This document shows positions 38,304 to 48,509 of a stretch of 64,000 nucleotides of DNA, in pieces. The DNA is taken from contig CAJTMG010000015.1 of the NCBI GenBank assembly GCA_910577405.1, positions 1 to 64,000 on the forward strand, given 5' to 3'. Within the stretch, counting starts at the first letter, position 1. Each line of letters starts with the position of its first letter. This stretch comes from an uncultured Oscillibacter sp. GTDB lineage: Bacteria; Bacillota; Clostridia; Oscillospirales; Oscillospiraceae. The notes under the pieces were generated by a model that searched no databases, was not told the DNA's origin, and worked only from the letters and a program-made list of their open reading frames with translations. Both the position numbers and the translations under genes were made by a program.

Positions 38304-40934
38304 ATGAGCAAAAAGTACTGCTACCTGTTCACCGAAGGCAATGCCGATATGCGGGAGCTCCTGGGCGGCAAAGGCGCTAATCTGGCCGAAATGACCAACA
38401 TTGGCCTGCCTGTCCCCCAGGGCTTTACCATCACTACGGAAGCCTGCACGCAGTATTACGAGGACGGCCAGTGGATCAACGATGGCATCATGGCCGAGAT
38501 CATGGAGTATATCACAAAGATGGAGGAGATCACCGGCAAGAAGTTCGGCGACCAGGAGAATCCCCTGCTGGTGTCCGTCCGTTCCGGCGCCCGGGCCTCC
38601 ATGCCTGGCATGATGGACACCATCCTGAACCTGGGCCTGAACGAGAACGTGGTGGATGTGCTCTCCCGGAAATCCAATAACCCCCGCTGGGCCTGGGACT
38701 GCTACCGGCGCTTTATCCAGATGTACTCTGATGTGGTCATGGAAGTGGGCAAGAAGTATTTTGAACAGCTCATTGACGAGATGAAGGAGAAGAAGGGCGT
38801 CACCCAGGACGTGGAACTGACCGCGGAGGACCTGAAGGAGCTGGCCGGACAGTTCAAGAACGAGTACAAGAGCAAGATTGGCAAGGACTTCCCCACCGAC
38901 CCCAAGGAGCAGCTGATTGGGGCCATCAAAGCCGTGTTCCGCTCCTGGGATAACCCCCGGGCAAACGTATACCGCCGTGACAACGATATCCCCTACTCCT
39001 GGGGCACCGCTGTCAACGTGCAGTCCATGGCCTTCGGCAACATGGGCGACGACTGCGGCACCGGCGTGGCCTTCACCCGGAACCCCGCTACCGGCGAAAA
39101 GAAGCTCTTCGGCGAATTCCTGACCAACGCCCAGGGTGAAGACGTGGTGGCCGGCGTACGGACCCCCATGCCCATCAGCGAAATGGCCGAGAAGTTCCCT
39201 GAAGCCTTCGCGCAGTTTGAGAACGTCTGCAAGACCCTGGAGGACCACTACCGGGATATGCAGGACATGGAGTTCACCGTGGAACACGGCAAGCTCTATA
39301 TGCTCCAGACCCGCAACGGCAAGCGCACCCCTGCCGCCGCGCTGAAAATTGCCTGCGACCTGGTGGACGAGGGCATGATCGACGAGAAGAAAGCCGTTGC
39401 CATGATTGAACCCCGGTCCCTGGATACCTTGCTGCATCCCCAGTTTGACTCCGTCGCGCTGAAAAAGGCCACCATTCAGGGCAAAGCTCTGGGCGCATCC
39501 CCCGGCGCGGCCTGCGGCAAGATCGTGTTCTCTGCTGAGGACGCCAAAGAATGGGTTGCACGGGGCGAGCACGTCGTTCTGGTCCGGCTGGAAACCTCCC
39601 CCGAGGACATTGAGGGCATGAAGGCCGCCGAGGGAATTCTGACCGTCCGGGGCGGTATGACCTCTCACGCTGCCGTTGTCGCCCGCGGCATGGGCAAGTG
39701 CTGCGTGTCCGGCTGCGGCGAAATGAAGATGGATGAAGAGAACAAGCAGTTTGAGCTCCACGGCAAGACCTACCGCGAGGGCGACTGGCTGAGCCTGGAT
39801 GGTTCTACCGGCAATATCTACGACGGCGCCATTCCCACCGTAGACGCTTCCATCGGCGGCGAGTTTGAGCGCGTCATGAACTGGGCTGACAAGTACCGCC
39901 GTATGGGAGTCCGCACCAACGCCGACACCCCCCACGACGCTGCCCAGGCCCGGACTTTCGGCGCGGAGGGCATTGGTCTTTGCCGCACCGAGCATATGTT
40001 CTTCAGCGAAGACCGCATCCAGGCCATCCGCGAAATGATCTGCTCCGACACCAAGGAAGAGCGGGTTAAGGCGCTGTCCAAGCTGGAACCCATGCAGCAG
40101 AGCGATTTCGAGGGCATCTATGAGGCTATGGAAGGCCATCCTGTGACCATCCGCTTCCTGGACCCGCCCCTGCACGAGTTCGTTCCCACGGAGGAAGCTG
40201 ACATCGTGGACATGGCCAAGGACATGGGCCGCACTGTGGAAGAAATCAAGGCCATTATCGCCGGCCTGCACGAGTTCAACCCAATGATGGGTCACCGCGG
40301 CTGCCGTCTGGCTGTCACCTATCCGGAGATTGCCGCTATGCAGACCAAGGCTGTGATTAAGGCCGCGCTGAACGTTCAGGCCCGGCATCCGGAATGGAAT
40401 CTGACGCCCGAGATTATGATTCCGCTGGTAGGCGAGGTGAAGGAATTCAAATATGTAAAGAACGTGGTCACCGAGACTGCCGACGCGCTGATTCAGGAAG
40501 CCGGTTCCAGCCTGAAATACAAGGTGGGCACCATGATTGAGATTCCCCGCGCCGCCTTGACCGCCGACGAGATTGCCAAGGAAGCCGAGTTCTTCTCTTT
40601 CGGTACCAACGATCTGACCCAGATGACCTTCGGCTTCTCCCGTGACGACGCCGGCAAGTTCCTGGGTTCCTACTACGACGCCAAGATCTACGAAAGCGAT
40701 CCCTTTGCCAAGCTGGACCTGCTGGGTGTAGGCCGTCTCGTAGCCATGGCCGCCAAGCTGGGCCGCAAGACCAATGCTGATCTGCACCTGGGCATCTGCG
40801 GCGAGCATGGCGCGGACCCCTCCACGGTAGCTTTCTGCCAGAAAACCGGACTGGATTACGTCTCCTGCTCTCCCTTCCGGGTACCCATTGCACGCCTTGC
40901 CGCTGCGCAGGCCGCTATCGCTGACCTCAAATAA
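38304..40934 (+). CDS. ppdK: Pyruvate, phosphate dikinase
   Basis: The enzyme interconverts pyruvate, ATP and phosphate with phosphoenolpyruvate, AMP and diphosphate. In anaerobes it works in glycolysis or in making PEP. The 876 residues match the usual 874. The N-terminal nucleotide-binding domain opens with KKYCYLFTEGNADMRELLGGKGANLAEM. The phosphorylated His455 is in GGMTSHAAVVARGMGK, and the C-terminal TIM barrel has FGTNDLTQMTFG and the catalytic Cys near 832 in LGICGEHG. I chose ATG 38304, after GGAGGAA; the frame's upstream 73 codons hold the promoter. Confidence 0.97.
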   Translation: MSKKYCYLFTEGNADMRELLGGKGANLAEMTNIGLPVPQGFTITTEACTQYYEDGQWINDGIMAEIMEYITKMEEITGKKFGDQENPLLVSVRSGARASMPGMMDTILNLGLNENVVDVLSRKSNNPRWAWDCYRRFIQMYSDVVMEVGKKYFEQLIDEMKEKKGVTQDVELTAEDLKELAGQFKNEYKSKIGKDFPTDPKEQLIGAIKAVFRSWDNPRANVYRRDNDIPYSWGTAVNVQSMAFGNMGDDCGTGVAFTRNPATGEKKLFGEFLTNAQGEDVVAGVRTPMPISEMAEKFPEAFAQFENVCKTLEDHYRDMQDMEFTVEHGKLYMLQTRNGKRTPAAALKIACDLVDEGMIDEKKAVAMIEPRSLDTLLHPQFDSVALKKATIQGKALGASPGAACGKIVFSAEDAKEWVARGEHVVLVRLETSPEDIEGMKAAEGILTVRGGMTSHAAVVARGMGKCCVSGCGEMKMDEENKQFELHGKTYREGDWLSLDGSTGNIYDGAIPTVDASIGGEFERVMNWADKYRRMGVRTNADTPHDAAQARTFGAEGIGLCRTEHMFFSEDRIQAIREMICSDTKEERVKALSKLEPMQQSDFEGIYEAMEGHPVTIRFLDPPLHEFVPTEEADIVDMAKDMGRTVEEIKAIIAGLHEFNPMMGHRGCRLAVTYPEIAAMQTKAVIKAALNVQARHPEWNLTPEIMIPLVGEVKEFKYVKNVVTETADALIQEAGSSLKYKVGTMIEIPRAALTADEIAKEAEFFSFGTNDLTQMTFGFSRDDAGKFLGSYYDAKIYESDPFAKLDLLGVGRLVAMAAKLGRKTNADLHLGICGEHGADPSTVAFCQKTGLDYVSCSPFRVPIARLAAAQAAIADLK

Positions 40935-40952
40935 CTTATAAACGTAGTTTCT

Positions 40953-40993
40953 CCCCGGTCTTTCAATGGACTGGGGAGAAATTTTGTCTTCTG
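40953..40993 (+). terminator. Rho-independent terminator
   Basis: TTTCTCCCC-gGTC-tttcaat-GGACtGGGGAGAAA then TTTTG, after ppdK. Confidence 0.85.
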
Positions 40994-41155
40994 TAGGAAT
41001 TTACGGCACAGTTCAGCGATTGGCCATTCTGCAAAGGAAATCAGGCTAATTCCCGGCAGAACAAGACGGCCGATCCATAAAAAGGACCAGCCGTCTGCAT
41101 TTTTGACTTGAGTCCTGCGGAGATTGGAACATCCAGCGTCAAATGGACTGTCCGC

Positions 41156-41746
41156 TCAATCCTCACAAGCGGCGTTCAGAAGGCGAATCAGCTCCTCCTT
41201 ACCCGTTCCCTTTTCGGCGGAGAACGGCACCAGAATGTCCTCTTCGTCCAGCGCCAGCGTTTCCCGTATCAAGGCCAACGCTGGCTCTATCTGGCTCTTC
41301 TTCAGCTTATCCAGCTTATTGGCCACAATGATTTCCGGACAGCCGCTCTCCAGAAACCAGCGGTGCATAGTCAGGTCATCGATGGTAGGCTTATGCCGGA
41401 TATCCACAATGAGCACGCCGGCGGTAATATGGGCCTCCTGAAAATAGCTCTCCATCAAACGGCCCCAGCGCTCCTTCTCCGCCCGGGAGACCTTTGCATA
41501 GCCATAGCCCGGCAGGTCCACCAGATAGGCGCGGTTATCCACAGAGAAATAATTCACCTGAGTGGTCTTCCCCGGCGAGGAACCCACATAGGCCAGATTC
41601 TTCCGATTCAGCAGGCGATTGATCACGGACGACTTTCCCACATTGGACCGCCCCGCAAAGGCAAACTGTGGCTTTCCATCCCAGAAGAACTGCTCCTTTG
41701 CGGCAGCGGACCGTGCAAATTCCGCCTTTCCAAAATTCAATGACAT
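41156..41746 (-). CDS. engB: Ribosome-biogenesis GTPase EngB (YsxC/YihA)
   Basis: The 196-residue GTPase acts in late assembly of the large ribosomal subunit. G1 is GRSNVGKSS near residue 32, G3 DLPGYGYAKV near 76, and G4 NKLDK near 142. The length and N-terminus (AEFARSAA...) fit the family. It is the last gene of the tig-clpP-clpX-lon-engB run, an order related to that around lonA-ysxC in Bacillus. AAAGGAG precedes the start. Confidence 0.95.
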   Translation of the reverse strand: MSLNFGKAEFARSAAAKEQFFWDGKPQFAFAGRSNVGKSSVINRLLNRKNLAYVGSSPGKTTQVNYFSVDNRAYLVDLPGYGYAKVSRAEKERWGRLMESYFQEAHITAGVLIVDIRHKPTIDDLTMHRWFLESGCPEIIVANKLDKLKKSQIEPALALIRETLALDEEDILVPFSAEKGTGKEELIRLLNAACED

Positions 41747-41816
41747 AGCTTCTCCTTTTTACAATGCCGCAGGCGTTCCCTTTCCGAAAGCTCCCAGATT
41801 GGAGAAAAGGCTGATC

Positions 41817-44225
41817 TTACTGCGGGAGGGCAGTTTCACCGGCGGGCTTCTGTTTCAGTGTGGGCAGGGCTGCGGATTCCTCCCGAAGCGGTTCCTGTTG
41901 GGGGCAAAGGGCTTCGGCAAACACCTGGTCCACCGTCTCCACCGGCACAAATTTCAACGCCGCCCGGACCGTCTGGTCAATCTCTTCCAGATCCCGCACG
42001 TTGTCCTTAGGAATCAGCACCGTACCGATCCCATTCCGGAGGGCGGCCATGCTCTTCTCTTTCAGGCCTCCGATGGCCAGCACCCGTCCCCGGATGGTCA
42101 CTTCACCAGTCATGGCAATCCCCGCCTTAATCTTGCGGTCAGTCAGGGCGGAGAGCATAGCGGTAGTCACAGCAATTCCCGCCGACGGACCATCCTTGGG
42201 CACCGCGCTTTCAGGGAAATGCACATGGATATCCTTTGTCTTATAGAACTCCGCCTCAATGCCCAGCACTGCCGCCCGGCTCCGCAGGCAACTCAGCGCG
42301 GCCTGTGCGGACTCCTTCATCACGTCGCCCAGATTGCCTGTCAGTTCCAGCTTTCCGGAACCCTCCATGACGTTCACTTCCACTTCCAGCATCTCGCCGC
42401 CGCTCTCTGTCCAGGCCAGGCCGTTCACGACCCCGATTTCCTCCCGCACCGTATGCAGCGCCGGCGGATAGGGCTGGCAGTCCAGGAGCCTGGGCAGGTC
42501 CGCTTCTGTGACAGTCAGTCGCTTCACGTCCTCTTTCAGCAGGGCCATATCCGTTTTCCGGCACAGCGCGGCCAGACGGCGTTCCAGCTTCCGCACGCCG
42601 GACTCCTTGGTATAATCCCGAATCACCGCCCGCAGCACGTCGTCGCTGATACGGAGGGACGTTTTTTTCAGCCCGTGCTCCAAAAGCTGCTTAGGCAAAA
42701 GGTGCCGCCGGGCAATCTGGAGCTTTTCCTCATCGGTATAACTGGAAAGCTGAATCACCTCCATCCGGTCCAGCAGCGGCCGCGGTATGGTCTCGGTAGT
42801 ATTGGCGGTAGTAATGAACATCACCCGGCTCAGGTTCACGGGGACCTCCATATAATGGTCCCGGAAGGCATGATTCTGCTCACTGTCCAAGACCTCCAGC
42901 AGAGCGGCGGCAGGGTCTCCCCGGTAATCACTGCCCATTTTATCGATCTCGTCCAGCAGGAGCAGCGGATTCATAGACCCGCCCCGTGTAATGGCGTCAA
43001 TAACCCGGCCCGGCATAGACCCGATATAAGTCCTGCGGTGACCCCGGATATCGGCCTCATCCCGGACGCCGCCCAGAGATAAACGGGCCAGTTTCCGATT
43101 CAGGGCCTTGGCGACGGAGATGGCAATGGAGGTCTTCCCCACCCCCGGCGGCCCCACCAGACAGAGAATCTGCCCCTTGCCATTGGGATTCATCTGCCGC
43201 ACGGCTATGGTCTCCAGAATGCGCTCCTTCACCTTTTCCATGCCAAAATGCTCTCGTTCCAGCACCTTCCGGGCGGCGTCCACACTGACACGCTCCCGGG
43301 TTTCGATATTCCAGGGCAGCTCCAGACACACGTCCAGATAATTGCGGATCACCGAAGCCTCTGCGCTTCCATAGGGCTGACGGGCCAGCTTGTTGACTTC
43401 TTTCAGAAGATGCTTTTCCGTCTCTTCCTCCAGACCCAGGGCCGTGATTTCCTCCCGGTAAGTCTCAATTTCATCATCGTCCTCAACGTCTTCCCCGAGC
43501 TCATTCTGGAGGACACGAATCTGCGTCCGAAGAATCTGGTCACGCTGGGAGCGCACAAGCTGATCGCGAATCTTGCTCTCCATCTCATGCTCGAAGCCCA
43601 TCACGCTGCATTCCCGGGAGAGCAGGCCGTTGAGCTTCCGGAGACGGACGAAGGGAATCAATTCCTCCAGGATATCCTGCTTGTCGTTATATTGCAGAGG
43701 GATATTCTGGGCGATAAAGTCGGCAAGATAGCCCACGTCCCGGCAGTCCAGAACGGTGGTAACCACCTCGTCGGCCACGCTTCCGGAGAGCTGGGCGTAC
43801 TCCATAAAGAGGTTCCAGGTTTGACGGAGCAGGGCTTCGGTCCGCGGACTGCGGCGGAAGGCTTCGGACAGAGGCTCTTCCTCCAGCAGGGTAATATTCG
43901 CCTGCAAATAGGGTGTGGACTGCCAGAGCCGATGAATTTTGGCACGGTTTCGGCCCTCTACCATGACCCGCACGGCGTCCGAGGACAGGCGGAGGATCTG
44001 CCGGACATGGGACAGGGTGCCGATGGGGTACAAATCCTTTTCCTCCGGCGAGTCCACCCCAATCTCCCGCTGGGTCACCAAAAAGACCTCCTGATCAGCG
44101 TCCATGGCCCGTTCCAGAGCCGCAATGGAAATCCGCCGTTCCACGTCAAAGGTCAAATTCATATGGGGGAACACGGTCAGCCCGCGGAGGGCCATCACAG
44201 GGGTATTCTTCGTAATGGGTTCCAT
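41817..44225 (-). CDS. lon: ATP-dependent protease Lon
   Basis: The 802-residue AAA+ protease degrades damaged and regulatory proteins. It has the N-terminal substrate domain (residues 1-200), a coiled linker, and Walker A GPPGVGKTS near residue 350. Walker B is LLLLDEIDKM, and the C-terminal serine-lysine protease domain has catalytic Ser681 in DGPSAG and the Lys in KIKAGIAMTGE. The C-terminus carries an extra 25 residues after the usual end. No CIRCE or other heat-shock operator is visible upstream. A hairpin at about 44279-44304 lies between clpX and lon. Confidence 0.97.
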   Translation of the reverse strand: MEPITKNTPVMALRGLTVFPHMNLTFDVERRISIAALERAMDADQEVFLVTQREIGVDSPEEKDLYPIGTLSHVRQILRLSSDAVRVMVEGRNRAKIHRLWQSTPYLQANITLLEEEPLSEAFRRSPRTEALLRQTWNLFMEYAQLSGSVADEVVTTVLDCRDVGYLADFIAQNIPLQYNDKQDILEELIPFVRLRKLNGLLSRECSVMGFEHEMESKIRDQLVRSQRDQILRTQIRVLQNELGEDVEDDDEIETYREEITALGLEEETEKHLLKEVNKLARQPYGSAEASVIRNYLDVCLELPWNIETRERVSVDAARKVLEREHFGMEKVKERILETIAVRQMNPNGKGQILCLVGPPGVGKTSIAISVAKALNRKLARLSLGGVRDEADIRGHRRTYIGSMPGRVIDAITRGGSMNPLLLLDEIDKMGSDYRGDPAAALLEVLDSEQNHAFRDHYMEVPVNLSRVMFITTANTTETIPRPLLDRMEVIQLSSYTDEEKLQIARRHLLPKQLLEHGLKKTSLRISDDVLRAVIRDYTKESGVRKLERRLAALCRKTDMALLKEDVKRLTVTEADLPRLLDCQPYPPALHTVREEIGVVNGLAWTESGGEMLEVEVNVMEGSGKLELTGNLGDVMKESAQAALSCLRSRAAVLGIEAEFYKTKDIHVHFPESAVPKDGPSAGIAVTTAMLSALTDRKIKAGIAMTGEVTIRGRVLAIGGLKEKSMAALRNGIGTVLIPKDNVRDLEEIDQTVRAALKFVPVETVDQVFAEALCPQQEPLREESAALPTLKQKPAGETALPQ

Positions 44226-44322
44226 AGGGTTGCTCCTTTCCAGCGCGCCTGCTGTTCCGCTCTTGTTTGACAGGGCAAGAGGAAGGGTTTTTGCGCCCTT
44301 CCTCCCCGCTTGTTTATAATGC

Positions 44323-45636
44323 TCAAGACGCCGGCTTGGAGGGATTTCGACGGTTGCCCTTTCCCTTGCCGGTGTTCAGTTTTACAGAATAACCCACTTT
44401 CTCCGGGTCGCGGGTCAGTTCCGGCTCGCCCCTGCCCTCTACGCAGTCCTTTGTAATGACCGCCTTCACGATCGTGGGGTCCGAAGGGATGTCATACATA
44501 ATCTGAGTCAGCATACTCTCCATGACCGCCCGCAGGCCCCGCGCGCCGATATCCCGAGCGATGGCCTTGTCAGCGATGGCGTCCAGGGCGTCCGGCTCGA
44601 ATTCCAGCGCAACGCCGTCGTACTCAAACAGCACCTGGTACTGCTTCACCAGTGCGTTCTTAGGTTCTTTCAGGATACGCACCAAATCCTCCCGTTTCAG
44701 GGCATTCAAAGGCGCGACCACCGGAAGACGGCCCACCAGCTCCGGAATAATGCCATACTTGAGGATATCATGGGGCTGGACCTCCCGCAGAATCCGGCTC
44801 AGGTCCTTATCCTTCTTCCCCTGGACGTTGGCGCCGAACCCGATGCTCTTCTGATCCAGACGGCGCTCGATAATCTTATCCAGTCCGTCGAAAGCGCCGC
44901 CGCAGATAAACAGAATATTTTTCGTGTTCATCTGAATAAACTCCTGATGGGGATGCTTCCGTCCGCCCTGGGGAGGAACGTTGGCCACGGTGCCCTCCAC
45001 GATTTTCAGGAGCGCCTGCTGCACGCCCTCGCCGGAGACGTCCCGGGTAATGGAGGTATTTTCGCTCTTCCGGGCGATCTTGTCGATTTCATCCACATAG
45101 ATAATACCGTGTTCTGCCCGTTCCACATCGAAGTCCGCGGCCTGGAGGAGGCGCAGAAGAATATTCTCCACATCGTCGCCCACATAGCCGGCCTCGGTGA
45201 GGGTAGTAGCGTCGGCGATGGCGAAGGGGACCTTCAGAATCCGGGCCAGCGTCTGAGCAAAGAGGGTCTTGCCCGAACCGGTGGGGCCCAGCATCAGAAT
45301 ATTGCTCTTTTGCAGTTCTACCTCTTCATCCCCGCCGAAGAAAATACGCTTATAATGATTATACACCGCCACGGACAGAGAAACTTTCGCTTCCTCCTGC
45401 CCAATGACGTACTGATCCAGGATATCCCGAATCTCCCGGGGAGTGGGGAGCTGGTCGGGCATATCGTCCAGGGGGCCGGGACTCATTGGTTCAAAGCCGT
45501 CGTCCAGAATCCCCATGCAGAGCTGCACGCACTCGTTGCAGATCCGCACGCCGGGACCCTGAATCATCCGGTGGACCTGCTGCTCGTGTTTCCCACAGAA
45601 GGAACAGCGCAGCGGCTTTCTGCCCTCATCGTTCAT
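44323..45636 (-). CDS. clpX: ClpX, ATPase subunit of the ClpXP protease
   Basis: The 437-residue unfoldase feeds proteins to ClpP. The N-terminal zinc-binding domain has CSFCGK...CNECVQLC (residues 11-38). Walker A is GPTGSGKTL near 118, Walker B IIYVDEIDKI near 182, and the pore loop GYVGDD near 150. The IGF-type ClpP-binding loop appears as IGFGAN near 270. The gene lies between clpP and lon in one leftward operon. Confidence 0.97.
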   Translation of the reverse strand: MNDEGRKPLRCSFCGKHEQQVHRMIQGPGVRICNECVQLCMGILDDGFEPMSPGPLDDMPDQLPTPREIRDILDQYVIGQEEAKVSLSVAVYNHYKRIFFGGDEEVELQKSNILMLGPTGSGKTLFAQTLARILKVPFAIADATTLTEAGYVGDDVENILLRLLQAADFDVERAEHGIIYVDEIDKIARKSENTSITRDVSGEGVQQALLKIVEGTVANVPPQGGRKHPHQEFIQMNTKNILFICGGAFDGLDKIIERRLDQKSIGFGANVQGKKDKDLSRILREVQPHDILKYGIIPELVGRLPVVAPLNALKREDLVRILKEPKNALVKQYQVLFEYDGVALEFEPDALDAIADKAIARDIGARGLRAVMESMLTQIMYDIPSDPTIVKAVITKDCVEGRGEPELTRDPEKVGYSVKLNTGKGKGNRRNPSKPAS

Positions 45637-45661
45637 GGTGTCACCCCTTCTCTGTTTCGCC

Positions 45662-46267
45662 TCAGCCCTGGGCCTCCGGCTTCTCTGTCTTATTCACAAG
45701 AATCTTATCAATCAGGCCGAACTCCTTGGCTTCCTCGGCGCTCATAAAGTTGTCGCGTTCACAGGCATCGGTGACTTCCTCTACGGACCGTCCGGTATTT
45801 TCAGCCAGGATGGTATTCATACGCTTCTTGATAATTTCCAGCCGCTTCAGGTGAATGGCCATATCGGTAATTTGGCCCTTGGTCCCGGCAGAGGGCTGGT
45901 GAATCATAATTTCCGCGTTAGGCAGGGCAATCCGCTTTCCCTTGGTACCAGCAGAGAGCAGGAACGCGCCCATGCTGGCAGCCATGCCCACGCAGATGGT
46001 GGACACATCGCATTTGACGTACTGCATGGTATCATAGATCGCCATACCGTCCGTAACGGAACCGCCGGGGCTGTTGATATAAAGCTGAATGTCTTTATCC
46101 GGGTCCTGGGACTCCAGATACAAAAGCTGTGCCACCACCAGGCTGGCGGTAGTTGCGTTGACCTCTTCACCCAGGAAGATAATGCGGTCGTTCAGCAGCC
46201 GGGAGAAGATATCATAGGAACGTTCGCCCCGGTTGGTCTGTTCTACTACATAAGGAACTAAACTCAC
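45662..46267 (-). CDS. clpP: ClpP, proteolytic subunit
   Basis: The 201-residue serine protease forms the ClpXP chamber. Catalytic Ser98 lies in GMAASMGAF, His in IMIHQPS near 122 and Asp in the C-terminal part (SVEEVTDACERDNFM). I place the start at GTG 46267 (MSLVPYVVEQTNRGERSYDI) after GGAGG, as this matches the family. The 26 codons before it in the frame would be an unlikely extension. Confidence 0.96.
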   Translation of the reverse strand: MSLVPYVVEQTNRGERSYDIFSRLLNDRIIFLGEEVNATTASLVVAQLLYLESQDPDKDIQLYINSPGGSVTDGMAIYDTMQYVKCDVSTICVGMAASMGAFLLSAGTKGKRIALPNAEIMIHQPSAGTKGQITDMAIHLKRLEIIKKRMNTILAENTGRSVEEVTDACERDNFMSAEEAKEFGLIDKILVNKTEKPEAQG

Positions 46268-46421
46268 TTTTTTAACCTCCAGTCTTTTCCCTCCTGGAAG
46301 GACTTCCAGGAAGACCCGCCGCGCATAGACGGCACTACAGTTCAACTCAATTTCCTATGATAGCACGGCTGACACCAGGAAGTGTGTCGAATCTGTAAAC
46401 TGTTCTATGAAAAGATTGCGG

Positions 46422-47738
46422 TTACTCAGCGTCTTCGGCGGGAGCTTCCTCGGGTTCCACGTACTCGGTAGCCGTCGCGCTGTCCACCACCACGGCGATG
46501 GCACGGCTGGTGCATACCTGGTCCCGGACGGTCTCCGGCAGAAGGTATTTCTTCACCAGTTCCACATCCATGCCGATCTGCTTGGACATACGCTCATACT
46601 CGGCCTCTACATCCTCGTCACTGGCCTCGATGTTCTCTGTCTTCACAATCTCCGCAACGGCCAGATCCATGCGCACCTGCTGCAAGGCGGGTTCCCGGGC
46701 GTCGTCCAACAGCTTGGATTCCTCCATTCCGGTCACCTGCATATACTGCTCGTAGGGGATTCCCTGCTGTGCAATCTGGCTCTTGAAGTTATCCAGGAAC
46801 TGCCGGGCCTGACGCTCGATCATGGCGTCGGGAACGTCTGTGGTAATGCCCTCGGCCACCTGATTCATCAGTTCTTCCTCGAACTCCCGGTCGACATCCT
46901 TCTGACGCTCTTCGGCGATCTTCTTTTTCAGGTCCTCTTTCAGCTCGTCCAGAGTATCGAATTCAGACACGTCCTTAGCGAAATCGTCGTCCATCTCCGG
47001 GACCTGTTTTTCCTTCACCTCATGGCACTTTACCTTAAAGACCACTGCCTTGCCAGCCAAGTCCTTATGATAATCCTCGGGGAAAGTAATGTCAATATCC
47101 TTCTCATCCTCGGCTTTCATGCCCACGACCTGCTCCTCAAAGCCGGGCACGAAGTTGTGAGACCCCAATTCCAGGCTATGCTTTTCGCCCTTGCCGCCCT
47201 CGAACGGCTTACCGTCCAAAAAGCCCTCATAGTCAATGATAGCGATATCTCCCTCTTTGGCTTCCCGCTCCACGGACTCCAAACGGGTATTCCGCTCTGC
47301 CATAGCCTTCAGGCGGCGGTCCACGTCCTCATCACTCACTGTAACTTCCCGCTTAGGCGCAGACAAGCCCTTATACTGTCCCAAGGTCACCTCAGGATAT
47401 ACCGGCGTGACGGCCTTGAAGGTAAAGCCCTCCCGGGTACACTCGCCCACCATCTCCACACTGGGATAGCCTACGGGGGCCAGCTCTTTTTCTTTTACTG
47501 CTGCATCATAGGCGTCGGGGAACGCAATGTTGATGGCCTCGTCAAAGAGCACCTCCACGCCGTACATTTTCTCAATCATTTTCCGGGGCGCCTTTCCAGG
47601 ACGGAACCCGGGCAGCCTGAACTGATGGCGCATCTTTCTGTACGCCTTTTCCAGAGCGGCCTCAAACGCTTCGGCCCCTACCTCAATGGTCAGCTCTACC
47701 TGGCTCTTTTCTACCTTTTCGCAGCTTTTCACACTCAT
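46422..47738 (-). CDS. tig: Trigger factor
   Basis: The ribosome-bound chaperone meets new chains at the exit tunnel. The ribosome-binding signature GFRPGKAPRK lies near residues 44-53, and the PPIase domain (EGDIAIIDYEGFLDGKPFEGGKGE) near 163. The helical C-terminal arms end in an acidic tail (EPEEAPAEDAE). The 438 residues fit the family. As first gene of the tig-clpP-clpX-lon cluster it probably lies next to the main promoter; a TAAAAT box is visible on the minus strand near 47790. Confidence 0.96.
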   Translation of the reverse strand: MSVKSCEKVEKSQVELTIEVGAEAFEAALEKAYRKMRHQFRLPGFRPGKAPRKMIEKMYGVEVLFDEAINIAFPDAYDAAVKEKELAPVGYPSVEMVGECTREGFTFKAVTPVYPEVTLGQYKGLSAPKREVTVSDEDVDRRLKAMAERNTRLESVEREAKEGDIAIIDYEGFLDGKPFEGGKGEKHSLELGSHNFVPGFEEQVVGMKAEDEKDIDITFPEDYHKDLAGKAVVFKVKCHEVKEKQVPEMDDDFAKDVSEFDTLDELKEDLKKKIAEERQKDVDREFEEELMNQVAEGITTDVPDAMIERQARQFLDNFKSQIAQQGIPYEQYMQVTGMEESKLLDDAREPALQQVRMDLAVAEIVKTENIEASDEDVEAEYERMSKQIGMDVELVKKYLLPETVRDQVCTSRAIAVVVDSATATEYVEPEEAPAEDAE

Positions 47739-47828
47739 GATGTTTTTCCTCCGTTCATCCCCGGCTCTCCTGCCGGTGCGAATTTGTATTTTAACAGAAA
47801 TATTCTGAAATTACCAGCCTTTTTTCCC

Positions 47829-48509
47829 CTAATCGCAAATTTTTTTCGGGACAAACCCCAAATAGTCGGCAGAAATCAAAGAAAAGGCCGTTTCCCCGCG
47901 GATTCCCTCCAAGCGGCGGCGAATCGCGGGACCATGGAGATGCCCGTAACAGCACTGTTTCACGTGGTATTTCTCCAGCAGCGACAGGATTTCCGGGCAC
48001 TCATAGCCCTGGTACAGCGGCGGGTAATGCAGGAAGCAGCAGACCTGCCTGTCCCCCGCCGCTTTCAGGGAGGCTTCCAGACGGCCGGCCTCCCGATTCA
48101 GGACCTTCACATTATGGGCGTCCTCCTCCAGGAACCAGCCTCGGGTGCCGCAGACGGCGTATTCCCCATAGGGCACGCTGTTGTTATGGAGAATGTCCAG
48201 CGTATGAATCCCCTTCTCGTCAAAAAAACGATGGAGCTTTGCCGCCGTGGTCCACCAGTAGTCGTGGTTTCCCTTTACGAGATACTTTTTGCAGGGAAAG
48301 CGGTCCAGAAACAGGAAATCCGCCTCCGCTTCTTCCAGGCTCATGCCCCACGACGTATCCCCGGCCAGAATCAGCACATCTTCCGCCGTCAGCGCCCCAA
48401 GGCTTTCCGCAATCCTGGCCGTGTAGTTCTCCCACGCCGGGCCGAAAACCTCCATGGATTTGTCCGCCGTCAGGGAGAGGTGCAGGTCCCCGATCGCATA
48501 CAGGGCCAT
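47829..48509 (-). CDS. Calcineurin-like metallophosphoesterase, 226 aa
   Basis: Metal-binding motifs are in order: IGDLHLS (residues 6-12), LAGDTSWG near 47, KGNHDYWW near 73, LHYPP near 158, and GHLHG near 187. Such enzymes cleave phosphoesters in nucleotides, nucleic acids or proteins; the substrate is not predictable. ATG 48509 follows GGAGGGGCG. Its start overlaps the stop of the short gene upstream (TAATG). Confidence 0.88.
   Translation of the reverse strand: MALYAIGDLHLSLTADKSMEVFGPAWENYTARIAESLGALTAEDVLILAGDTSWGMSLEEAEADFLFLDRFPCKKYLVKGNHDYWWTTAAKLHRFFDEKGIHTLDILHNNSVPYGEYAVCGTRGWFLEEDAHNVKVLNREAGRLEASLKAAGDRQVCCFLHYPPLYQGYECPEILSLLEKYHVKQCCYGHLHGPAIRRRLEGIRGETAFSLISADYLGFVPKKICD

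Noticed and set aside
38298..40808. Minus-strand frame of 836 codons opposite ppdK
   Set aside because: The His/Gly/Val-rich translation is a typical antisense product of a GC-rich gene, and ppdK on the plus strand is certain.
42843..42852. TATAAT-like sequences and the octamer in the chromosome (e.g. 61686)
   Set aside because: Only one exact AATATAAT was noticed in 37 kb of chromosome, and one reverse copy in the AT-rich part of the surface protein gene, as expected by chance.
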